DNA from: Lentisphaeria bacterium
Lineage (GTDB): Bacteria > Verrucomicrobiota > Lentisphaeria > Oligosphaerales > Oligosphaeraceae
DNA length: 10,667 nucleotides
Assembly: GCA_024405235.1 (NCBI GenBank)
Contig: JAKSPA010000038.1
Coordinates: 1 to 10,667, forward strand
Direction: 5' to 3'
The notes under the pieces were generated by a model that made no database searches, had not been told where the DNA came from, and worked only from the letters and a program-made list of their open reading frames with translations. Below are positions 5,339-10,667 of this stretch, one piece after another (position 1 is the stretch's first letter; every line of letters begins with the position of its first letter). A program made the position numbers and the translations under genes.

Positions 5339-7222
5339 TCAATTCGCCTGTTGCTTTTGGATCTTGCGTCCCCCAAAGGACATAAGAGATTCCAAAAGCA
5401 ATAGAACGACAAGCGCGGCGGCGCAGAACGCGCTCAATGGGCGGATATTGTCGTCTGCTTTCGCGAATTGCGTTGTTGAGTTTTCAGACAATGCTCTGGT
5501 GATTTCGTCTGGTTGGCGATAGCGAATAGTTGATTCCTGCAGCGGAACGTTGATTTCAACAAGTCGGTTTGCCCATTTGTCAAGTCCTGGTTCTGATGTA
5601 TCCAAAGGAAATTGTTCCGCCGTTCCATCAAGCGTTTTTAGCTCCGGAATGCTGTCTCCGCAAACTATGGAAATGATTTCCGTGCGAGAATCCAGAGCTT
5701 GCGAAAGCAGTTCGCGCAAAAGCGGCAGAAAGGATTTTGTCAGCGGGAAATCGGACGAAAGCGTATCCAGCCCGAATGTGAAAAGCAGAATTTGTCCTTT
5801 TCCCACATATCTGCGTATCAATGCAGGATCTCCTTCGATTGTTTTTAGCAGGACATTGTCGGAGTCGTCGATTGCTGAAATTCTTATATGTTTTTTGATA
5901 TTGAAGAGATGCAGATCTGAGGGATTCTTTTCTGGAAAGAGCGTGTGAAGTTCATCGGAAGGCTTCAATGCTCCGATTCCAGTCGGATGTTTTTCCAGAG
6001 TGGCGGTTCCGCGCGGGGCGAGTCCCGTTTTCTGGAGGAATCTCCATCCTGCAAGTGGCGAAGCGCCTGGAACGGAAATCAACACGCCGCCTTCGGCGAC
6101 ATATTCGTGGAGGATTTCAGCCGCATCGTCGCCGAGTCTATCGGCGGCTCCAAGCAGGAAAACGACAGACTGCGAAGACAATTCGGCGTATGGCAGGCCT
6201 GAGATATCCAGAGTGTTTGCGGTGTATCGTTGCGGTGTGTCGTCTGGTTCGGAGAGCAGGGCGGGAATTGTGAAGAATTCTAGCTCTTCCGTTATTTTCT
6301 CAGCTTCGCTTGAAAAGACGGCCAGCACAGGATGCGGGGGGGGAGGAGATGCCCAGAAGGCTTTCGTGTCGTCAAATGGGAATTTATCTTCCGGAAGGAT
6401 GGAGATTTCAGCATGCGAGTCGGAGGGGATAGGGACTATGAACAGCGCAGGCGCGGATGAGTTTGGCGCAAGAGACAATTCCCGTCGATAGGCCTTTCCA
6501 TCGAGGCTAAGTTCAACAGTGCGTGTTTCTGCGATTTCGCTCCAATTGCGGCATGTCGCCAGAATTCTGAGTTTATTGTCGCCGATGTATTCGCATCTTG
6601 TGGAAACTACCGACCAGTTTGTCATGACTTTATCCGCATTTGTATGCACGATTATGTTCGTGCCTTCAGGCATGTTCGGCATCTCTTCCGACCAATTGGA
6701 ACTCTGAAGATCGGAGAAAATATGCAGAGTTCTGGCAGATCGCGGGAATGCTTCCAGATATTTTGCGGCATTCTCAAGGGCTTTTGACGGTGCAGGCGCT
6801 GTGAATCCGATAATCCAATCGTTTGGAGAGGTCGGCTGATTTTCAGTGGTGATGAATGTTGTGTCCGCTGGCAGTTTGGTCGTTTCGTCTCTTAGTTCGT
6901 CGACGCATGCGTACATGGATGGTGAGACGTCCAGAATGGCTATGCATCCTTCTTTTTCAGGCATGAGCGATGTCGGCGGATTCTTCCAGCAGGGCTGTGC
7001 AATTAGGAGGACGATGACGGCTATCAGAGCGGTTCGCACAAGCATGAGCAGAATATCCTGCCAGCGACGGCGTCCCTGCAGTGGCATGGGAGAATTATGC
7101 AGGAATCTAGTCGTGGGAAAGCGTAGGCTCAATGGCGCGATTCTGCTAAGAAGATGCAGAATCACTGGCACGAGCGCGAGCGGCGCGAACCATAGAAATG
7201 CAGGATGAAGAAACGTGAGCAT
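5339..7222 (-). CDS. BatA-like membrane protein with von Willebrand factor A segment
   Basis: The 627-residue product starts with an N-terminal BatA-type region: a first membrane span at about 6-25 (HPAFLWFAPLALVPVILHLL), a linker with FPTTRFL, and a second span at about 56-76. A short vWA-like segment follows from about 92. D98, S100 and S102 form the D-x-S-x-S metal-site motif, and a later HIFSDLQSSNW (167-177) is typical of these proteins. A Rossmann-like glutamine-amidotransferase-type segment is suggested by QSVVFLLGAA and AEGGVLISVPG (351-386). A C-terminal span lies at about 595-614. Related proteins normally sit with MoxR ATPase, DUF58 and other vWA genes; none is here. The gene follows the pseudouridine synthase gene by 27 bases and is probably co-transcribed with it. 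No SD precedes the ATG. A run of eight C in the coding strand (6343-6336) encodes consecutive prolines. The role is presumably at the cell envelope, otherwise unknown. Confidence 0.9.
   Translation of the reverse strand: MLTFLHPAFLWFAPLALVPVILHLLSRIAPLSLRFPTTRFLHNSPMPLQGRRRWQDILLMLVRTALIAVIVLLIAQPCWKNPPTSLMPEKEGCIAILDVSPSMYACVDELRDETTKLPADTTFITTENQPTSPNDWIIGFTAPAPSKALENAAKYLEAFPRSARTLHIFSDLQSSNWSEEMPNMPEGTNIIVHTNADKVMTNWSVVSTRCEYIGDNKLRILATCRNWSEIAETRTVELSLDGKAYRRELSLAPNSSAPALFIVPIPSDSHAEISILPEDKFPFDDTKAFWASPPPPHPVLAVFSSEAEKITEELEFFTIPALLSEPDDTPQRYTANTLDISGLPYAELSSQSVVFLLGAADRLGDDAAEILHEYVAEGGVLISVPGASPLAGWRFLQKTGLAPRGTATLEKHPTGIGALKPSDELHTLFPEKNPSDLHLFNIKKHIRISAIDDSDNVLLKTIEGDPALIRRYVGKGQILLFTFGLDTLSSDFPLTKSFLPLLRELLSQALDSRTEIISIVCGDSIPELKTLDGTAEQFPLDTSEPGLDKWANRLVEINVPLQESTIRYRQPDEITRALSENSTTQFAKADDNIRPLSAFCAAALVVLLLLESLMSFGGRKIQKQQAN
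5351..5401. repeat. 11-bp inverted repeat in the 3' end of the BatA-like gene
   Basis: TTGCTTTTGGA (5351-5361) is the exact reverse complement of TCCAAAAGCAA (5391-5401). Allowing one bulged base, ATCT (5361-5364) and AGAT (5387-5390) can extend the stem to about 14 pairs. It lies within the last 21 codons of the minus-strand gene and 38 bases past the stop of the convergent flavoprotein gene. It could therefore act as a shared 3' structure for both transcripts. No T-run follows on either strand. Confidence 0.6.
6336..6343. repeat. Homopolymer run of eight G (C on the coding strand)
   Basis: Eight consecutive G on the plus strand read as CCT CCC CCC CCG on the coding strand of the BatA-like gene, giving four prolines at about residues 293-296. 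Such a tract is prone to slippage in replication and to sequencing error. The frame is intact in this sequence. Confidence 0.9.
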
Positions 7223-7249
7223 TGTTGTAAATGCTTTGGGCAGGACGAT

Positions 7250-8269
7250 TTAAATAAAAGACGGCGGTGCTTCGACATTGATGTGGAGGCGTGGTATCTG
7301 CAGCCGCCATGCATGAAGGGCCTGTGTCGGCAGAATGAGTCTCTTCCAGTCGTCGCGTTCAAGAGTGCTTTTTGCGAATTTCAAGAAGATTGTATCGTCC
7401 ACGCCATAGAGCTTGTCGCCTACGATCGGGTAGCCAAGAGAACATAGCGTTGCGCGTATCTGATGCGTTCTGCCTGTATGGAGCGTTGCCTCCAATAGAG
7501 AGAATTCGCCGTTTTCGTCAGGAATGAATTTCGTCTGGCATTCGCCTGGCATCGGCGGTCGGTATGTGCCAATGAATCGGAAATCGGTTTGTGCTGTGAC
7601 CGCTTCGTCGTCTTCTGGAATTTCGATGACATCGGAGTCGCCGTCATTTGCGATAGGCGAGAAGTGCTTTTTCTTTTCGACGGGAGAGTTTTCGTCCTTC
7701 ATCAGCCATCCGTTTGCAGTGAATGGCAGTTTTGGTGCATGTCCATGCACTAGAACAAGATACTGCTTGTGTGTCTCAATCCCTAGCGAATGAAGCATCT
7801 TGGCTGCGTTTGCGGCGAATCGCGGATTTTTTGCGACGAAGACGATTCCCGAAGTCTCTCTGTCCAGTCTGCTGACGAAATGGATGCTATCAATGTGGCG
7901 TGCCTGTTTCAGCCATGCCCAGAGGGTGTGGTTGAAGAATCTTCCTGCAGGATGGCATGGCAGATTGCCTGGTTTGTTGATGATGATGTAGTCGTCTGTT
8001 TCGTCAAGAATTGAAATATCGAATGACACATCCTGTTCGAAGAGGTCCTTTGCCTGAAAGAAAAGCGAGTCGTTTGCGGCGAGTGGCGTTGATTCCGAAG
8101 CGACGATTCCGTTGACTTCAAGATTCCCCTTGGAGATTTCATGTTGCCATTGTTCACGGTCAAGATAGTTGTACCGTTCGCTAAGATAATCAATGAGTGC
8201 GGCGCCCGCGGCATCTTGCGGCACCTGCACTTGAACAACGCGCTCTAATGGCTCGAAAGGCAGATCCAT
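7250..8269 (-). CDS. RluA-family RNA pseudouridine synthase
   Basis: The 339-residue product would convert selected uridines in rRNA or tRNA to pseudouridine. An S4-like RNA-binding region is suggested at about 22-70 (LSERY ... EISKGNLEVNG ... ANDSLFF). The catalytic motif SRLDRETSG at 133-141 holds the essential Asp, D136. GRTHQIR at 266-272 and GDKLYG at 284-289 complete the family landmarks. IINKPGNLPCHP at 97-107 fits the usual strand before the active site. Between about 190 and 250 there is an extra, partly acidic stretch (DGDSD ... PEDDE) that I believe is longer than in typical RluC/RluD proteins. I cannot say which RNA site it modifies. It is the first gene of a likely two-gene unit with the BatA-like gene. 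No SD precedes the ATG. It is divergent from the dehydrogenase gene. Confidence 0.94.
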   Translation of the reverse strand: MDLPFEPLERVVQVQVPQDAAGAALIDYLSERYNYLDREQWQHEISKGNLEVNGIVASESTPLAANDSLFFQAKDLFEQDVSFDISILDETDDYIIINKPGNLPCHPAGRFFNHTLWAWLKQARHIDSIHFVSRLDRETSGIVFVAKNPRFAANAAKMLHSLGIETHKQYLVLVHGHAPKLPFTANGWLMKDENSPVEKKKHFSPIANDGDSDVIEIPEDDEAVTAQTDFRFIGTYRPPMPGECQTKFIPDENGEFSLLEATLHTGRTHQIRATLCSLGYPIVGDKLYGVDDTIFLKFAKSTLERDDWKRLILPTQALHAWRLQIPRLHINVEAPPSFI

Positions 8270-8317
8270 TGTCTGGAAATAATAGGACGAAGAGTTAAAA
8301 AAGGTGTTTTTTTTGTA

Positions 8318-8343
8318 AAAATCGTTGGAATATAGCCGATTTT
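8318..8343. promoter_or_regulatory. Operator-like inverted repeat upstream of the dehydrogenase gene
   Basis: AAAATCG (8318-8324) and CGATTTT (8337-8343) are perfect reverse complements around 12 bases that include TATAGC (8331-8336), a possible -10 element. No good -35 is visible; a run of eight T at 8307-8314 lies about where one would be. The repeat is in the 126-base divergent region between the pseudouridine synthase and dehydrogenase genes. It could be a regulator site overlapping a promoter. Confidence 0.35.
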
Positions 8344-8395
8344 CCGCTGCATGTATTATTTTAAGTAAAAATTCCGCAATAAATCAGGAGAAATA

Positions 8396-9418
8396 ATGAG
8401 CATAATAACTATAGTTGGCGCGGGCATGATGGGTTCCGCAATGTGTTTTCCTGCGTCCGACAATGGTCATCAGATACGGTTGGTCGGCACTCCATACGAT
8501 CGAGAGGTGATTCAGCGGATTCAGCAGGATAATTTCCATCCGCGTCTTGGAATGCCGCTTCCGCCGAATGTCACCGCATGGCAGTATGAAGATATGGACG
8601 AAGCGTTGAAGGATTGCAACCTGCTGATTGCGGGCGTGGCTTCATTCGGAGTCGATTGGTTTGCCGAAAATGTCCTGTCACGCATTCCTGATGACTTGAA
8701 GGTGCTTTCAATCACAAAGGGACTGGAAGACGAGCCAGATGGTTCGCTTGTGCCTATCTCCGTTGCGTACAACCGCTATAAGTTGGCTCCAGGCCGCAAG
8801 TTGTCCATCTGTTCGATCGGCGGCCCCTGCATCAGCATGGAACTCTGCAAACGCCTGCATACGTCCGTTGCGCTTTGCGGTGACGATTCGGATGTCCTCC
8901 ATTGGATAAAGTCGCAGCTGATAACCACATACTACCACATCCAGCCGACGCGTGACGTGGTTGGAATCGAATGCGCGGTCGCCATGAAGAACGCCTACGC
9001 GGTTGGAGTGTCTTTGGCAATCGGTCTGGCGCAGAGGAACGGCGAAGAGTTGAGCAATCCGCAGGCCGCGCTCTTCGGGCAGTCGGTTCGGGAGATGCTC
9101 CGCCTTGTGCATCTCTTCGGCGGGCAGACAGAGAGCGTCATCTACGCGACGAGCGACTTGTACGTCACCATCAATTCAGGCCGCAACAGAAAACTCGGCG
9201 AAGCTCTTGGCCAGGGCATGACGCTTCAGCAGGTTCTGGACAAATATCCTGGCATGACGTTGGAATCAATACCGATAATCACGAAGGCGGCGCGTGCTTT
9301 GCGGAAGCGTCACGAACTTGGCACGGCGAATTTCAACAAATTCCCGTTGCTGAGACATCTTGATGAAATCATCAATCAAGGTGCCGAAGTGCGCATCCCG
9401 TGGAATGAATTCGGCTGA
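8396..9418 (+). CDS. gpsA: Glycerol-3-phosphate dehydrogenase-like (GpsA family) enzyme
   Basis: The 340-residue product resembles NAD(P)-dependent sn-glycerol-3-phosphate dehydrogenase, which interconverts dihydroxyacetone phosphate and glycerol-3-phosphate for phospholipid synthesis. The nucleotide-binding motif GAGMMG is at 8-13. K108-G109 after a hydrophobic strand matches the conserved KG. AMKNAYAVG at 196-204 carries the expected catalytic lysine K198. SGRNRKLGEALGQG at 261-274 matches the conserved R-N-R ... G-x-x-L-G-x-G substrate-binding segment. It departs from textbook GpsA in two places: an extended HPRLGMPLPPNV segment (48-59), and GGPCIS (142-147) where most GpsA proteins have a S-G-P-[ST]-F-A-like motif. 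Its substrate may therefore differ. An AGGAG SD lies five bases before the ATG. The sugar kinase gene follows after 17 bases, so the pair is probably one transcript. Fold and family are secure; the gene name is tentative. Confidence 0.85.
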   Translation: MSIITIVGAGMMGSAMCFPASDNGHQIRLVGTPYDREVIQRIQQDNFHPRLGMPLPPNVTAWQYEDMDEALKDCNLLIAGVASFGVDWFAENVLSRIPDDLKVLSITKGLEDEPDGSLVPISVAYNRYKLAPGRKLSICSIGGPCISMELCKRLHTSVALCGDDSDVLHWIKSQLITTYYHIQPTRDVVGIECAVAMKNAYAVGVSLAIGLAQRNGEELSNPQAALFGQSVREMLRLVHLFGGQTESVIYATSDLYVTINSGRNRKLGEALGQGMTLQQVLDKYPGMTLESIPIITKAARALRKRHELGTANFNKFPLLRHLDEIINQGAEVRIPWNEFG

Positions 9419-9435
9419 TTCGACAAAGGAAACAA

Positions 9436-10533
9436 ATGGGAAAGTACATTGCAGGTTTTGGCGAAATAATGTTGCGTCTGGGACCTTCGGGCAAGCATCG
9501 TTTTGGACAGGTGCTGCCTGGAGAACTGGAGGCGGTATTCGGCGGCGGCGAGGCGAATGTCTGCGCGTCTGTGGCGATGTTCGGTCTGAAGAGTCGATAT
9601 CTCACGGCGCTTCCTGACAACGCAATTGCGAAGGCATGCGCCGCGAATTTGCGCGGCATCGGCATCGACGTGGAACAGATCGTCTTCAGCAAGGCTGGTC
9701 GCATGGGCATATACTATGCGGAGATGGGTTCGAACGCGCGCGGATCCAATGTCATCTACGATCGCGAGGGCTCGACTGTATCCATGCTGACTGTCGCTGA
9801 CTATGATTTTCAGGCGATGCTTGCGGATGTCAAGCACCTCCATCTTACAGGAATCACTCCAGCGCTGACCAAGAATGCCTACGAAGTCACCCTTGCGTTG
9901 GCAAAAGCCGCATCGGAAAGCGGAATCACGGTGTCGGTGGATTTGAATTACCGCAAAAAGCTCTGGAATTGGGAAGAGGGGACTGCCAAACGCGATCTTG
10001 CAGGCCGCTGCATGCAGGAGATCGTCAAGTTCGCCGACATAGTCATCGGCAACGAAGAGGACGCACAGGATGTTTTCGGCATCAGCGCTTCCAACACATC
10101 CGTCCAGACGGGCAAGTTGAACATCGCGGGATACGAAGAGGTCGCGGGAAAACTCGCGGAGCGCTTCCCGAAAGCGAAATTCGTTGCGATTACGTTGCGC
10201 GAGAGCATCTCCGCCGACCACAACAACTGGGGCGGCATGCTGTATGATGTCAAGACAAAGAAGGCGTTCTTCGCACCGCTTGACGCAGACGGCAACTACG
10301 CTCCATATCAGATTCGCGACATCGTCGACCGCTTTGGCGGCGGCGACTCGTTCGTCGGCGGTCTCATTAGTGCGCTGAATATTCCTGAACTTGCTTCGCC
10401 TGCAGACGCCATCCGCTTTGCCGTGGCGGCCAGTTGCCTGAAACATACGATTCCAGGCGACATGAACTACGTCAGTCGTGCGGAAGTGCTGAACCTTATG
10501 AATGGTTCCGCCTCTGGAAGAGTCATGCGGTAA
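9436..10533 (+). CDS. kdgK: 2-keto-3-deoxygluconate kinase (PfkB family)
   Basis: The 365-residue product is a ribokinase/PfkB-family sugar kinase that best fits 2-keto-3-deoxygluconate kinase. That enzyme uses ATP to make 2-keto-3-deoxy-6-phosphogluconate in uronate and hexonate breakdown, ahead of the aldolase that yields pyruvate and glyceraldehyde-3-phosphate. Evidence: GEIMLRLGP near the N-terminus, GGGEANVC at 36-43 (PfkB signature 1), GIYYAEMG then NVIYDREGS (91-113), VDLNYRKKLW at 168-177, NEED at 206-209, DRFGGGDSF at 298-306 with catalytic base D304 (PfkB signature 2), and KHTIPGDMNYVS at 336-347. These elements are typical of KdgK within PfkB. An AAAGGA SD lies five bases before the ATG. 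It is 17 bases downstream of the dehydrogenase gene. No aldolase or uronate gene is visible in the window. A long antisense frame overlaps it but is not a gene. Confidence 0.9.
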   Translation: MGKYIAGFGEIMLRLGPSGKHRFGQVLPGELEAVFGGGEANVCASVAMFGLKSRYLTALPDNAIAKACAANLRGIGIDVEQIVFSKAGRMGIYYAEMGSNARGSNVIYDREGSTVSMLTVADYDFQAMLADVKHLHLTGITPALTKNAYEVTLALAKAASESGITVSVDLNYRKKLWNWEEGTAKRDLAGRCMQEIVKFADIVIGNEEDAQDVFGISASNTSVQTGKLNIAGYEEVAGKLAERFPKAKFVAITLRESISADHNNWGGMLYDVKTKKAFFAPLDADGNYAPYQIRDIVDRFGGGDSFVGGLISALNIPELASPADAIRFAVAASCLKHTIPGDMNYVSRAEVLNLMNGSASGRVMR

Positions 10534-10544
10534 GACGAATCGGC

Positions 10545-10597
10545 GGGAAATTGTCAAATACTCTTTCGGCGGTCATTTCCGCTTTTGACAATTTCCC
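10545..10597 (+). terminator. 14-bp hairpin after the kinase gene, non-canonical terminator
   Basis: GGGAAATTGTCAAA (10545-10558) is the exact reverse complement of TTTGACAATTTCCC (10584-10597). The 25-base loop contains a small inner stem, GCGG (10569-10572) with CCGC (10579-10582). The hairpin starts 11 bases after the kinase stop, so 3'-end formation or mRNA protection is likely. No T-run follows on either strand, so it is not a classical intrinsic terminator. ACTCTTT in the loop (10560-10566) is also complementary to AAAGAGT (10599-10605) just outside the stem, which allows a competing fold. Confidence 0.5.
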
Positions 10598-10628
10598 CAA
10601 AGAGTCAACACTGCAGGGCTTTTATGAG

Positions 10629-10656
10629 TTGAAGAATTCGGAAGAGGCATTATATT
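10629..10656 (+). promoter_or_regulatory. Possible promoter at the right edge
   Basis: TTGAAG (10629-10634) and TATATT (10651-10656) are spaced by 16 bases, a fair match to the sigma-70 pattern. It lies downstream of the kinase hairpin and could drive a gene beyond the window. No start codon with a lasting open frame is seen before the edge. Confidence 0.25.
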
Positions 10657-10667
10657 AAGCGACTTTC

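Noticed and set aside
58..7451. The 12-mer GAACATAGCGTT at 58-69 and again at 7440-7451
   Set aside because: A few shared 12-mers are expected by chance in about 10.7 kb, and the second copy lies inside the pseudouridine synthase coding sequence without a matching hairpin.
8293..8314. A6 / T8 hairpin around GGTG as a terminator between divergent genes
   Set aside because: The stem is only A-T pairs and lies between divergent starts, where no transcript should end.
9376..10557. A 393-codon antisense open frame opposite the kinase gene, longer than the kinase itself
   Set aside because: It is an antisense shadow of a clear KdgK coding sequence. Its translation is rich in Arg, His and Cys, has no family motifs and also overlaps the end of the dehydrogenase gene.
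10624..10632. ATG near the right edge as the start of a next gene
   Set aside because: The frame closes at once (ATG AGT TGA).

Overview
The window looks like an ordinary bacterial chromosome segment of medium G+C. I infer a member of the Planctomycetes-Verrucomicrobia-Lentisphaerae (PVC) group, perhaps a Lentisphaerae/Victivallales-type bacterium. This rests on a BatA-type membrane protein with a von Willebrand factor A segment, and on a multi-span protein whose tail resembles the 'G-x-Y-P ... D-P-F' tail common in PVC hypothetical proteins. It is not proven: no rRNA, tRNA or other marker gene is present. I see no mobile element, CRISPR array, phage gene or RNA gene.

Layout. Positions 1-184 hold no convincing gene but contain two hairpins, one of them very long (about 26 pairs, 44-100). 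A minus-strand gene (185-2029) encodes an unrecognised protein with five membrane spans and a large C-terminal domain. A 312-base divergent intergenic region with palindromes and a GC-rich hairpin separates it from a plus-strand class I/II aminotransferase (2342-3655). A 57-residue 2[4Fe-4S] ferredoxin (3747-3920) follows, closed by a strong intrinsic terminator. Next comes a BaiN/YhiN-type flavoprotein (4132-5313). It converges on a minus-strand pair: an RluA-family pseudouridine synthase (7250-8269) and, downstream of it, the BatA-like protein (5339-7222). A divergent intergenic region with an operator-like inverted repeat then leads into a plus-strand pair: a GpsA-like NAD(P)-dependent dehydrogenase (8396-9418) and, 17 bases later, a 2-keto-3-deoxygluconate kinase (9436-10533). 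A 14-bp hairpin follows the kinase.

How the genes work together. Most neighbours do not form an obvious pathway. The dehydrogenase and kinase are probably one transcript in sugar-acid/triose-phosphate metabolism. The aminotransferase and ferredoxin may share a transcript that ends at the 3942-3980 terminator. The pseudouridine synthase and BatA-like genes are probably co-transcribed but functionally unrelated. All five plus-strand genes have recognisable Shine-Dalgarno (SD) sequences, whereas none of the three minus-strand genes does.

I found no clearly new multi-gene system. The most unusual features are non-coding: the long hairpin at the left edge, the structured region around 2034-2214, the inverted repeat in the 3' end of the BatA-like gene, and the competing structures after the kinase gene.
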